The translations under genes and the position numbers were made by a program. The notes below the pieces were generated by a model. It made no database searches. It saw only the letters and a program-made list of their open reading frames with translations, and had not been told where the DNA came from. This document shows, in pieces, positions 16,765 to 25,689 of a stretch of DNA of 64,000 nucleotides; the first letter of the stretch is position 1, and each line of letters starts with the position of its first letter. Source of the stretch: Methylobacterium crusticola (GTDB lineage: Bacteria > Pseudomonadota > Alphaproteobacteria > Rhizobiales > Beijerinckiaceae); the NCBI RefSeq assembly GCF_003574465.1, contig NZ_QOWC01000007.1, positions 1 to 64,000 on the forward strand. The letters run 5' to 3'.

Positions 16765-17493
16765 ATGTCCCACGACCCTGTACCTCCAGCCTCGTCGGGA
16801 GGGCTTCTGGGCGAGGCTGCCCTGGCGCTTTGGGGCGGGATCGATCCCGGCCGCGAGGCCGAGTTCAACGATTGGTATACGCACGAGCACCTGCCCGAGC
16901 GCATCGCCATCCCGGGCTTCCTGCGGGCGCGCCGCTACGTGGAGAGCGTGCGGGACGCGCGCCTCGCCGGCTGGCGCTACTTCACCCTGTACGAGGTTGC
17001 GACCGGGGACGTCCTGCATTCGGCGGCTTACCTGCACGCGCTCAACACTCCGACGCCACGAACGCTGAGCTCCCTGCCGTTGTTTCGCGCCATGAGCCGG
17101 ATGGGGTGCATGGTCACACACTCCGTCTCCCGCGGGATGGGCGGCGACCTGTTCGCGGCCGAGCTCGGGCCCGAACCAGGCCAAGCGGAGCGCCTGCGCG
17201 CCTGGCTCACGAAAACGGTCGCGCCCCGGATGATGGCTCGGTCGGGATCGCTCGCGGTCCATCTCTGCGAGAACGACGAGGGCGCGACGCGAGCGGGCGT
17301 CGACGTTGCCTCCTACCGGGACGTGCGGACCGGGACCGGGCGATGGCTCTGGCTCGTCGAGGGCGCCTGGACCGAGCCCGTTGACGCTCTCGACGCGTGC
17401 ATCGAGGGCCTCTCGGGCCTCACGGCACATGGGGGAGACGAGACGATCGCCCTGGGCATGTTCCGCTTCCTCAGCTCGCTCACGCGGCCGTAG
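16765..17493 (+). CDS. DUF4286/EthD-like dimeric alpha-beta barrel protein
   Basis: 242 residues with the typical opening ALWGGIDPGREAEFNDWYTH followed by EHLPERIAIPGFLRARRYV, the signature of DUF4286-type ferredoxin-like barrels. A second, weaker barrel repeat seems to occupy about residues 125-235, giving a two-module monomer. The ATG at 16765 has GGGAGGGG upstream; a GTG two codons earlier is possible. The gene follows the GntR gene by 15 bases. Related proteins occur in catabolic clusters for aromatic or polyketide-like compounds, with unproven enzymatic or binding roles. The exact function is unknown. Confidence 0.78.
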   Translation: MSHDPVPPASSGGLLGEAALALWGGIDPGREAEFNDWYTHEHLPERIAIPGFLRARRYVESVRDARLAGWRYFTLYEVATGDVLHSAAYLHALNTPTPRTLSSLPLFRAMSRMGCMVTHSVSRGMGGDLFAAELGPEPGQAERLRAWLTKTVAPRMMARSGSLAVHLCENDEGATRAGVDVASYRDVRTGTGRWLWLVEGAWTEPVDALDACIEGLSGLTAHGGDETIALGMFRFLSSLTRP

Positions 17494-17739
17494 AAGCGTT
17501 CCTGCGGCCGGGGAGGATGCGGGTGGGCTTACACTCCAGAGGCCTCAGGAGACGGCCACAGAGACGCGCTTCCAGACAGAGGGTGGCTTCGGTCTTCCTC
17601 CTGGCATCTGCCATAGATGGGAAGGGGTTGCCTTGGGACACTCGTGCACTGACGCCCTCATAAGGTACATGGCCCTACGCGAATTCCCGCACGTTCACAG
17701 ATGGTTGGGGATCAAGGGTGTGCTGCGCTCGTCCGCGTC

Positions 17740-17755
17740 TGTGCTCTAGAGCACA
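17740..17755. repeat. Perfect 16-base palindrome TGTGCTCTAGAGCACA
   Basis: The central TGCTCTAGAGCA equals the two ends of the 104-bp repeat fused head to tail (TGCTCTA and TAGAGCA sharing the central TA). It could be the excision scar or a minimal relic of that element, or an operator. No body of the element is present on either side. Confidence 0.45.
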
Positions 17756-17993
17756 CTTCTTTTACATGGAAGCATAGCCTGCGTTTTTGAGCAGGCTTCG
17801 TCTCGGGCTTGATCCCGGTACGACGCGGATCTGGATGTCGAATTGGTTGTGGGCCGGCATTCGACCGGCTCGAGCATCCACATCTGCATCTTGACGTTCT
17901 GCGAAAGACCACTGCCCACCTTGAGCGATTAGTGATTGCTCAGCGCTGTACACCAACAATACGCCGGTTTTGCAGCACTCAAAACTGCAAGAT

Positions 17994-18173
17994 TTGAGTG
18001 TCAGGAAAGCAACCTGGATAGCAACGGCTCTCTTCCTGCTTTTCGCGCCGGCGTCGCTCGCATGGGCGCGGCGTATGAAACCGGGCACGACAGACATGCC
18101 ACGAGGGGCTGCTTGCGACCCAGCCCAGACGGTGGGTGAACGCGATACGATACCCGCGAGCGGACCATGCTGA
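17994..18173 (+). CDS. Possible small exported peptide, unknown
   Basis: A 59-codon frame with a TTG start encodes a basic N-terminus (LSVRKATW), a hydrophobic core (IATALFLLFAPASLAWA) that looks like a signal peptide cleaved after AWA, and a short polar mature part with two Cys residues. No ribosome-binding site is visible and the start codon is unusual. No similarity is recognised. It may be chance. Confidence 0.28.
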   Translation: MSVRKATWIATALFLLFAPASLAWARRMKPGTTDMPRGAACDPAQTVGERDTIPASGPC

Positions 18174-18425
18174 GAGCGAGGTGCTTCGACCCGCACAGCG
18201 TGGCTTTTGCAGCCCGTTCACCGGTGTGCTATCACGGCCATGTCGGAAAAGGCAGACTTGGTTTGGTAAGCCCAAGTCCTTTCGGTGACGAAAGCTCTGG
18301 TCTTTGGCTCCGTGCCGCAGATCCCCACGACGAACGAAGGACGCCCTGGCGCGTCCGGCTGTTCGTCCGCGTGGGTCTCAGGTTCGGGAAACGCTCCGGT
18401 CGAACATCGACGCAGGAGCCCAACC

Positions 18426-19943
18426 ATGTCCGCATCAGCGACGCTCTACGATACGATCATCGCCGGCGCCGGTCCCGTCGGCCTGTTCCTGGCTTGCGAG
18501 TTGTCGCTGGCCGGCTGCTCCGTGCTGGTCCTCGAACAGGCGCGTGATCCGTCCTCACCCTTGAAGCGCGCCCCGTTCGGGCTGCGCGGCCTGTCGGTCC
18601 CGACGATCGAGAGCCTCGACCGACGTGGTCTGCTGGATGAGATCGAGGCCCACGCGGCCAGCCGCGCCACGCCGGGGACGGCGCATTGGATGAGGCAGCC
18701 GCGCCGTCCGGGCGGCCACTTCGCCGGCATCCAGTTCTTCCACGACCGGATCGACACCGCGCGCTGGCCCCATCGTCTTCCCGGCCCAGTCAGCAACCTG
18801 GCTGCGGAGATGGCGAGCATCGAAGCCGTGCTGGCTGAGCGCGCGCAGGCATCGGGCGTCGAGATCCGGCGGGGTGGAGGCGTCGAGGGCTTCGCCCGGA
18901 CAGGTGAGTCTGTGGTCGTCCAGGCGGGCGGTCATGCGTTCCGGGGTCGCTGGCTCATCGGCTGCGACGGTGCTCGCAGCGCGGTGCGCAAGGCGGCAGG
19001 CATCGGCTTTGCCGGCACCGAGCCTGAGTTCACAGGCTACTCCGTCCAGGCCGAGCTGGCCGGCGCGGACGCGCTACAGCCCGGCCGCCACTACACCGCG
19101 GAGGGCATGTACCTGTTCACGCCCCCCGGCACGATCGCGTTGGCCGACTTCGATGGGGGTGCCTTTCATCGCTCCGCGCCAATCACGCGCGAACACGTCG
19201 AGGCGGTGCTGCGCAGGATCTCGGGCGCCGCCGTCACGATGACCAGGCTCGAACTCGCCACCACCTGGACCGACCGTGCCTGTCAGGCGAGTGCGTATCG
19301 CAACGGCCGCGTACTGCTGGCCGGCGATGCTGCACACATCCATTCGCCGCTAGGCGGACAGGGCCTCAACCTCGGCCTCGGCGACGCGATGGCCCTGGGC
19401 TGGAAGCTTGCGGCCACGATCCGTGGTGATGCGCCGGCGGGCCTGCTCGACAGCTATGAGCGCGAACGGCATCCGGTCGGTGCCCGTGTCCTCGACTGGT
19501 CGCGGGCTCAGGCCGCTTTGATGCGGCCGAGCCGAAGCGCGCGCGCCCTCGAAGCCATCATCCGCGACCTCATCGAGACGCCAGACGGCGCGACATACTT
19601 CGCCGAGCGGGTGTGGGGCGTCTCGCTCCGCTACGATCTCGGTGGCAGCCATCCGCTGGTGGGATGCAGCGTTCCTGATTTCGTGCTGAGCGACGGGAGG
19701 AGGGTCGGTAGCCTCTTGCGCGACGGCAAGGGCTTGCTCCTGGACTTCGATCCTGGCCAGTCGCTTCAGGCCCTCGCGAGCCGACGCTCCGGGAAGATCA
19801 GCTATGTCGCGGCGGACGCGCGGGATCGGCTGGGCTTGCAGGCCGTGCTCGTGCGGCCCGACGGAATCGTCGCTTGGGCAAGCGAGACCGCTTCCGACGA
19901 GGCGGCCGTCGGCCGAGCCATGACGCCATGGTTCAGCGAATGA
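18426..19943 (+). CDS. FAD-dependent aromatic monooxygenase (PheA/TfdB-like)
   Basis: 505 residues with all three class A flavoprotein hydroxylase motifs: GAGPVG (14-19), the DG motif GCDGARSAVRKAAG (about 179-192), and the GD motif GDAAHIHSPLGGQG (about 300-313) followed by LNLGLGDAMALGWKLA. The C-terminal 110 residues resemble the thioredoxin-like tail of phenol hydroxylase/TfdB and rifampicin monooxygenase relatives. It would use NAD(P)H and O2 to hydroxylate an aromatic or polyketide ring. AGGAG lies 9 bases before the ATG. It stands alone, separated from the catabolic cluster by about 900 bases, so its pathway is open. Confidence 0.88.
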   Translation: MSASATLYDTIIAGAGPVGLFLACELSLAGCSVLVLEQARDPSSPLKRAPFGLRGLSVPTIESLDRRGLLDEIEAHAASRATPGTAHWMRQPRRPGGHFAGIQFFHDRIDTARWPHRLPGPVSNLAAEMASIEAVLAERAQASGVEIRRGGGVEGFARTGESVVVQAGGHAFRGRWLIGCDGARSAVRKAAGIGFAGTEPEFTGYSVQAELAGADALQPGRHYTAEGMYLFTPPGTIALADFDGGAFHRSAPITREHVEAVLRRISGAAVTMTRLELATTWTDRACQASAYRNGRVLLAGDAAHIHSPLGGQGLNLGLGDAMALGWKLAATIRGDAPAGLLDSYERERHPVGARVLDWSRAQAALMRPSRSARALEAIIRDLIETPDGATYFAERVWGVSLRYDLGGSHPLVGCSVPDFVLSDGRRVGSLLRDGKGLLLDFDPGQSLQALASRRSGKISYVAADARDRLGLQAVLVRPDGIVAWASETASDEAAVGRAMTPWFSE

Positions 19944-20191
19944 CCGGGAGCCCGTGAACCTGCTTCGGCGAGGTCGGCTTTGAGGCCGTCTCCGCTCCGA
20001 AGCCGTCGGGCTGGAAGCCACCCCGAGCGGTCATTCCGCTGCCCTCGCTAGGATGCAAGGTAAACGACGATTTTCCTAACACTTCTGAGACCCGCCTCAG
20101 TTGACGCGCGAACGCAGCGCGACCGCTGATGTCAGAAAAGCGTGGCAGTAAAACCACTGCCAGGAATAACCTGTTGCGGCACCATCCTGAC

Positions 20192-20435
20192 ATGCTCATC
20201 GGCTACGCTCGCGTCTCCACCACCGACCAGAATCTCGACCTCCAGCGCGTCGCTCCCACCGGCGCTGGCTGCTCGCGCATCTTCGAGGGCTTCGCCGTGC
20301 AGGTGCACGGCGCCATGGCCGAGTACTTCCTCGACCTCACCGCGAGCGCACCGTGGAAAGCCTGAAGGCAACCCTGGCGCGGGGGGCAAGGTTGGACGAC
20401 CGAGGAAGCTCTACGAGGCGGACCAGAAGGTGGAT
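20192..20435 (+). pseudogene. Serine recombinase (resolvase/invertase) remnant
   Basis: The frame begins with the resolvase N-terminus MLIGYARVSTTDQNLDLQR, including the Ser nucleophile in ARVST, and GAGCSRIFE. It then jumps directly to VHGAMAEYFLDL, which corresponds to the later AEFER helix of full-length resolvases, so about 60-70 central residues are deleted. After a frameshift near 20355 the expected GKVGRPRKL, part of the C-terminal HTH, appears in another frame. The protein can have no activity. It marks past mobile-element traffic beside the integrase remnant at 20755. Confidence 0.82.
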
Positions 20436-21190
20436 AAGATGGAGATGATGATACCGTTTGCCACGCCACACATCGATGCTGACTTCGCAACAGGCCTGTA
20501 TCGCGTTCCGCGCCTCGATCAGAAGGGTAGGGGGCTCTCCTCGACGATGGGACAAAACGTTGGTACAGACGCTGTGGAAGCTGGTTATCTAAGTATCTGA
20601 TTTCGCTGTTATTTTTTTTGGATTGTATCCAATCCTCTCCTGGGCACCAACCACTCCCCAAGTGGATGAGCCGCAAAAGCGTCGAGCAGATCATGTGGTC
20701 AGGCGAGCCCGCGCGCGACACCGCGGTCCTGCACGCACGGTCCCTCCGGTGGTCTGGCCCCGGCTCCATCCTCGCTCCGGCGTCTCCTGGCTGCGTGAGC
20801 GCGTGCCGGCCGATCTCGTGGCCGCCGTCGGCGTGCGGGAGATCAGCCTCAGCCTGCGAACGCAGGTGGGGTATCCCGGGATCGGCGGTTCGCGCTCGCT
20901 GTGCGTGGATCAGGCGGCGAGGACCATGCGTCGCTTGAGGTGGTCGAGGCTTGCTCGTCCCTCGCAGATGCGTGGCGACGCCAATCATCTCGGCGAGTCG
21001 GGAGGGCGGCGAACACTCGTGCTGCAAGGTCGCCGGGCCGATCGGCGTCGACGGGACGACGGCTTGGACGCCGCTTGAGCCCCGTGCTCGTTCGAGGGCA
21101 GGATGCCGCGGGTGCGGCCCCCTTCGCCGGACCTGCCGCCGGACTTGCTGCCGTGGGGCGCGGATGGAGAAAACTCAGGCTTTACGCGTC
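20436..21190. other. Decayed mobile-element DNA
   Basis: Apart from the integrase piece at 20755-20865 no gene is intact. On the minus strand around 20900-20970 a frame reads EGRASLDHLKRRMVLAA and stops, looking like the C-terminus of a lost gene, with frameshifts upstream. A run of eight T and the inverted repeat GGATTG/CAATCC occur near 20613-20635. The end of this stretch holds the downstream region of the AraC gene. Confidence 0.45.
20755..20865 (+). pseudogene. Tyrosine integrase N-terminal fragment (DUF6538 type)
   Basis: One frame reads PRLHPRSGVSWLRERVPADL then VAAVGVREISLSLRT, which is the start of the DUF6538 domain found at the N-terminus of many alphaproteobacterial phage-type integrases. 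After about 37 residues similarity stops; the catalytic core is absent. The original start codon is not clear. It is another relic in the same 1-kb graveyard as the resolvase. Confidence 0.65.
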
Positions 21191-22120
21191 TCAAGCTCGC
21201 CGTGACCGACGCCAGGCGAGGGGGGTCAGACCTGCGTGGCGGCGGAAGGCGGCCGTGAACTGGCTCGGGCTCGCGTACCCGACGAGTCCAGCGATCTCGG
21301 CCACCGGAGCCGTTGTGTTCGCCAGAAGCTCGCCCGCGCGGTCGAGGCGGCGCCGGGTGATGAAGGCGTAGGGCGGCAGGCCCATCGTCCGGCGGAAGCA
21401 CCGGCTGAAGTGATGAGGACTGAGATGCGCGATCCTGGCGAGTTCCTCGACGCCGAGGTCGTCGCCGAGGTGCGCGTCGATGAACGAGATGGTCTGCGCG
21501 ACCTGTCGTCTGGTCAGCGGGAACGCAGCGCCGCGGGAGGCTCGTGCCGAGCCTGGGTCGAGGCGGTGGACAACGACAGCCACCGCGTGATCGAAGAACG
21601 CCGTCGCCATCCCGTGCGCTTCCGAGTTCTGCCACATCGCGGTCAGGGCGGCCGTCAGCAGGGGATCGTCGTGGAACCGCGAGGCGGACGCCTCGACATC
21701 CAGGCGCCCGCCGGGGAGTTCCGCAAGGAGGCGCGTCAGGCGCCGCTCCGATACGCCCAGCGCGAGCAGGCTCATGTCGGGCCAGTAGCCCGCTCCGCCT
21801 TCGTGCGGCGCCCCGATCCCGACGCGGGCAGGCCTCATCAGCCCGTCGAGCCTCTGCGCCGCGCTGCGCCGCGACAGCGCACCGCCCCCGCCCGTGCAGA
21901 GATAGAGCCACAGGAACGAGGAGGGCTCGTAGGCGCCCTCCCGGCGCTCGTAGGCGGTCGCATGCATGATCACGTCGCCGCGCGTGTCGGTGCGTACGTC
22001 CTCCAGGCGCGCACCCACCTCGGCGATGCGCGCCCGCAACCCGGCGCTCGTGTCGAGTTTGTAGATCTGCGGCTTCATCGTCTGCGCCAGGAGGCTCCAC
22101 GGCATGTCTCGGCGATCCAT
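21191..22120 (-). CDS. AraC-family transcriptional regulator
   Basis: The 309-residue form has an N-terminal part of unknown ligand (about residues 1-200) and a C-terminal AraC/XylS double helix-turn-helix (about 205-305): LGVEELARIAHLSPHHFSRC and VAEIAGLVGYASPSQFTAAF are the two HTHs. The frame is open to 22390, but the region before MDRRDM overlaps the divergent promoter. No strong ribosome-binding site is seen for any start. It is transcribed away from a TonB-dependent receptor gene, so it probably regulates iron-siderophore or other chelate uptake. Confidence 0.87.
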   Translation of the reverse strand: MDRRDMPWSLLAQTMKPQIYKLDTSAGLRARIAEVGARLEDVRTDTRGDVIMHATAYERREGAYEPSSFLWLYLCTGGGGALSRRSAAQRLDGLMRPARVGIGAPHEGGAGYWPDMSLLALGVSERRLTRLLAELPGGRLDVEASASRFHDDPLLTAALTAMWQNSEAHGMATAFFDHAVAVVVHRLDPGSARASRGAAFPLTRRQVAQTISFIDAHLGDDLGVEELARIAHLSPHHFSRCFRRTMGLPPYAFITRRRLDRAGELLANTTAPVAEIAGLVGYASPSQFTAAFRRHAGLTPLAWRRSRRA

Positions 22121-22317
22121 GATGGCTCGGTCTACTCTGTAATTTTTCAAATTCAGCCGTGTTGAGGAGACGCAGACTTCACATTCCGCTACGGCGCCGC
22201 CCGGAATAGCACGACGGGGACATTCCGCGCACGATCGCGATACCGTCTCTCCGCGGCACCCCCGTACGATCCGGTCGCCGCGGCGGCATTCCGCCGCCCG
22301 GATCATGCGAGACGATC
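22121..22317. promoter_or_regulatory. Divergent promoter region, AraC gene and TonB receptor
   Basis: This 197-base spacer separates the two divergent genes. It contains an AT-rich block (TGTAATTTTTCAAATTCAG, near 22138-22156) that stands out from the GC-rich surroundings and could hold promoter elements or the AraC binding site. No convincing Fur box was identified. Confidence 0.4.
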
Positions 22318-24483
22318 GTGCGCGCGGATTGCTCACTCCACCGCCAACTTCAGCCTGCCGCGTGCCTCGGGGTGCTGGTCCTGCTCGCATCCTCCGTCGC
22401 CCCGCGTGCGCAGGAGACGATCGCCCTCGACACGATCACGGTCGGGGGACAACGCCCGGTCAGCACGCCGGTCGGGCTGGACGCGTACCGGACACCGGGC
22501 GACGCGCCCGGCGGCCTGACGCGCGCCGTCACGAGCGGCGGCATCCTGGGCAGCAAGCGGGTGGTCGACACCCCGTTCTCGGTCACCGGCTTCACCGACA
22601 AGCTGATCCGCGACCAGCAGGCCCAGGTCGCCACCGACATCCTCAGGAACGATGCCTCGGTCACGGTGCAGAACACGCTCGGCTCCTTCGCCGACCAACT
22701 CTACATCCGCGGGTTCGAGGTCGCGCTCACCGACCGCCTCTACGACGGGGCACAGGTCGGCTACCTCAACAAGTTCGCGCTCGAAGGCATCCAACGCATC
22801 GAGGTCCTGAAGGGGTCGTCCGCCGTCCTGTTCGGCGTGAGCACCTCGCAGGGGATCGGGGGCATCATCAACTTCGTGCCCAAGCGCGCGCTGCCCTTCG
22901 ACTACACCTCGGTCACGGCGAGCTACGTCGCTCCCGGCTACGTTGGCACCAACGTCGACGTCTCGCGCCGGGGCGGCGAGCGCGACGAGTTCGGCCTCCG
23001 GTTCAACGGCGCCTTCAACGACGGCACCCTCTACAGCGGCACCAGCCTGCGGCACGAACTCGCCCAGATCAACCTCGACTACGCGCCCAGCGACCGCGTG
23101 CGCCTCTACGCCGACTTCGTGTACGCGGCGAACTTCAACGACCGCGACCAGCTTCCCTTCACCCTGCTGCCAGGCGTGCCGGTGCCGCGGGCGATCCGGG
23201 CCGACCGCAACTACGCGCAGCGCTGGAACTACACCGACAACCCCGGCTCCCTCGGCTACGTGCGGGCCGAGGTCGACCTCAGCGACGCCTGGACCCTGTC
23301 GGCTCACTACCGGCACTCGTTCTTCGGCAACAACTACTTCGCCGTCATCCCGACCATCGGGGACGCCACGGGCCACTACTCACTGTTCCCGTTTCGCATC
23401 AACTCCCACATCGAGGGTGACGGCGGCCAACTCAACCTGCGCGGCCGCTTCGACACGGGATTTCTGCGGCACGAGGCGAGCGTCGGCGTGGACGTGGAGA
23501 ACGACAGGATCTTCACCTCGACACCCGCGTTCGGGGAGCCGCTCGCCTCGAGCCTGTTCAACCCGGTCTACTACCCGCGTCCCGACCTGCAAACCGGCTC
23601 CGCGCGCCTGAGCAACGACACGCTCGTCCGGACGGGCTACGCCACCGATCTCATCACGCTGCCCGGCGGCGCCGTCCAAATCCTCGGCGGCGTGCGCTAC
23701 GTCGACATCCTCAGCGCCAACGTCGACACGGCGCTCGGCACCTCGACGGCCCGGACCAGCCAGGACAGGGCCGTCCCGCTCGCGGCGCTGCTGCTGCATC
23801 CCACCCCGGACACGCTGCTCTACGCGAGCTACGCGCAGGGTTTCCAGCGCGGCAGCATCGCGCCCGCCAACGCCGTCAACGCGAACGCCGCCCTGCCGCC
23901 GATCCCCTCCGAGCAGGTCGAGGCCGGCGCCAAGGCCGAGTTCGCCGGGTTGATCGCGACGGTTGCTGCCTTCCGGATCGAGCGCTCGCTGGAATACGTC
24001 GACGCGGCGACGCAGCGCTTCGTGCAGAGCGGCCTACAGGTCCACAGCGGCCTCGAGGCCAGCCTCGCGGGCGAGGTGAGCCCGGGCGTGCGGCTGCTCG
24101 CGAGCGTGATGGCCCTCGATCCGGTCGCGCAGCGAACCGGCGACCCGCTCACGGACGGTCGGGTGCCGATCGGCGTGCCGCGGTTCCAGTCGAGCCTCTA
24201 CGGCGAGGTCGATCTGCCGTTCGAACGCGGCCTGACGCTGACGGGCGGGCTGTACTACGTCGGCTCGCAGTACGTGGATCTCCTCAATACGCAGAGGATC
24301 CCCGCGTGGGCGCGCGTCGATCTCGGCCTGCGCTATCGGCGGCAGCTCGATCCGACCACGCTCGCCACGCTGCGCCTCGGAGTGGAGAACGCCGCCGACC
24401 ACCGCTACTACGCCTCCGCCGCGAGCGGCCTCGGTCTCGGCGCACCCCGCACCTTCAAGGTCGCGCTCCAGGTCGAGTGGTGA
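22318..24483 (+). CDS. TonB-dependent siderophore receptor
   Basis: A 721-residue outer-membrane receptor. A signal peptide (about residues 1-31, ending PRAQ) is followed by ETIALDTITV, a TonB-box-like stretch. The plug domain covers about 75-185 (QVATDILRNDASVTVQ, QLYIRGFEV, GIQRIEVLKGSSAVLFG, GGIINFVPKR), and a 22-strand barrel follows, ending in VALQVEW with the terminal aromatic residue needed for assembly. It would import ferric siderophore driven by TonB-ExbBD, none of which is encoded here. The GTG start at 22318 has no clear Shine-Dalgarno. The divergent AraC gene is the likely regulator. Confidence 0.93.
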   Translation: MRADCSLHRQLQPAACLGVLVLLASSVAPRAQETIALDTITVGGQRPVSTPVGLDAYRTPGDAPGGLTRAVTSGGILGSKRVVDTPFSVTGFTDKLIRDQQAQVATDILRNDASVTVQNTLGSFADQLYIRGFEVALTDRLYDGAQVGYLNKFALEGIQRIEVLKGSSAVLFGVSTSQGIGGIINFVPKRALPFDYTSVTASYVAPGYVGTNVDVSRRGGERDEFGLRFNGAFNDGTLYSGTSLRHELAQINLDYAPSDRVRLYADFVYAANFNDRDQLPFTLLPGVPVPRAIRADRNYAQRWNYTDNPGSLGYVRAEVDLSDAWTLSAHYRHSFFGNNYFAVIPTIGDATGHYSLFPFRINSHIEGDGGQLNLRGRFDTGFLRHEASVGVDVENDRIFTSTPAFGEPLASSLFNPVYYPRPDLQTGSARLSNDTLVRTGYATDLITLPGGAVQILGGVRYVDILSANVDTALGTSTARTSQDRAVPLAALLLHPTPDTLLYASYAQGFQRGSIAPANAVNANAALPPIPSEQVEAGAKAEFAGLIATVAAFRIERSLEYVDAATQRFVQSGLQVHSGLEASLAGEVSPGVRLLASVMALDPVAQRTGDPLTDGRVPIGVPRFQSSLYGEVDLPFERGLTLTGGLYYVGSQYVDLLNTQRIPAWARVDLGLRYRRQLDPTTLATLRLGVENAADHRYYASAASGLGLGAPRTFKVALQVEW

Positions 24484-24603
24484 ACCGATCGCGATGGCGC
24501 AGCCCTGATCCTCCCCAGCCGCGCCGCGGCTGCGCGCCCTCCCGCCGTGGTCGGCCGTCCACACCTGGGCGAGCCTGATCCGCACCGTGTTCCTGGCAGC
24601 AGG

Positions 24604-24930
24604 ATGAAGCCCGCCTCCACCACGCGTCGGTCACCGAGGTTCTGGATGGTGCCGCTCGTCGTGGCGGCCGCGACGATGGGGAGCCTCGTCATGGCCCTGC
24701 CCGGAGACGGCGTCCGGGACAGCCTGGCGTGTGCCCTCCTGGCCGGTCTCCTCGGCGACGCGGCGGTGCGGGGTCCGAGATCACCGCGATCGGGACGACC
24801 GCCCTTGCCCTCGGGCCGCGCCCGTGGTGGATCAGCACGACCACGCCTCGTGCGCGTGTCCGGATCGACGACGCGGATCTCGCAAGGCGTCCCGCCATGG
24901 CCGATGATGCCCAGGACAGTGGCTGGCTGA
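24604..24930 (+). CDS. Small membrane protein, possibly damaged
   Basis: The ATG at 24604 starts MKPASTTRRSPRFWMVPLVV followed by a second hydrophobic run (DSLACALLAGLLG). This resembles the roughly 65-residue two-helix proteins often found beside TonB receptor and PepSY genes. After about residue 60 the frame turns into Arg/Pro/Ser-rich sequence, which suggests a frameshift near 24760 and a lost true C-terminus. The frame overlaps the start of the PsiE-like gene by 34 bases. Function is unknown. Confidence 0.4.
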   Translation: MKPASTTRRSPRFWMVPLVVAAATMGSLVMALPGDGVRDSLACALLAGLLGDAAVRGPRSPRSGRPPLPSGRARGGSARPRLVRVSGSTTRISQGVPPWPMMPRTVAG

Positions 24931-25412
24931 CGCGGGCCTCGGCCTTCGTCTTCCTGCACACGGAGCATGCGATCTACGCCGCGCTCGGCCTGCTGCTGGC
25001 CTTCACGGCGGTGCTCGCGCTCATCGACGCGGCGGGCCTGACCCTGCACGCGATGATGGCGTTCGGAGGCCCGACGCAGCTTCTGGAGGTCGTCGATCGC
25101 CTGCTGTTCCTGCTGATGCTGGTGGAGATCCTGCACACGGTGCGGGTCTCGATGCGCTCCGGCCGGCTGACCTGCGAGCCGTTCCTGATTGTCGGGCTGA
25201 TCGCCTCGATCCGCCGCGTGCTGGTGATCACCCTGCAATCCTCGGAGATCACCCACACCCAGGATTGGACGGAGCAGAAGGCGGCGCTGTTCCGGGCCTC
25301 GATGATCGAGCTTGGCGTGCTGGGTGGGCTGATCCTGACGATGGTCGTCTCGATCTACCTGCTCCACCGCGCCCGGGACAACGACACACCCGCGGGCGTC
25401 GAAGATACCTGA
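24897..25412 (+). CDS. PsiE-family membrane protein (phosphate-starvation-inducible)
   Basis: 171 residues with four predicted membrane helices: about residues 28-48 (YAALGLLLAFTAVLALIDAA), 65-85, 105-125 and 145-165. The middle carries LLEVVDRLLFLLMLVEILHT and FLIVGLIASIRRVLVI, both characteristic of PsiE. The ATG at 24897 lies after AAGG and begins an acidic N-terminus; upstream codons in the frame are not protein-like. PsiE has no established biochemical role. It follows the TonB receptor and the small membrane gene in the same direction. Confidence 0.85.
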   Translation: MADDAQDSGWLTRASAFVFLHTEHAIYAALGLLLAFTAVLALIDAAGLTLHAMMAFGGPTQLLEVVDRLLFLLMLVEILHTVRVSMRSGRLTCEPFLIVGLIASIRRVLVITLQSSEITHTQDWTEQKAALFRASMIELGVLGGLILTMVVSIYLLHRARDNDTPAGVEDT

Positions 25413-25689
25413 CCTCGGCCGGCCCGATCGCCCGGTCGCCTCGCCGCTGCGCGCTCCGCCGGATGTTGATCGATCGCAGGACGCATGCGCCGCAACGGCA
25501 GCAAGGGTACGGTCGCGCAGAGCCACGGGCAAGGACGCGGGCATTCGGATCGTCCTGCACAGCTACGCATCCGGCATGACTTTCATTGCAAGATGCGCAA
25601 GACCATCTCTAGACGGACGCGCGAGCTACTTCGAAATCCCGCCGTCCGCTGCCTGCGTCCGGATCGACGTTTTTGCTCGCGAATGATAA

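Larger units (their letters stand above)
17494..18425. other. Long stretch with no firm gene, 932 bases
   Basis: No confident gene. It holds a 16-base perfect palindrome (17740-17755), a stem-loop at about 17776-17797 (AGCCTGC, 8-base loop, GCAGGCT), and one weak candidate for a small exported peptide (17994-18173). The frame of the downstream monooxygenase is open from 18285 but lacks coding character before 18426. Confidence 0.4.
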
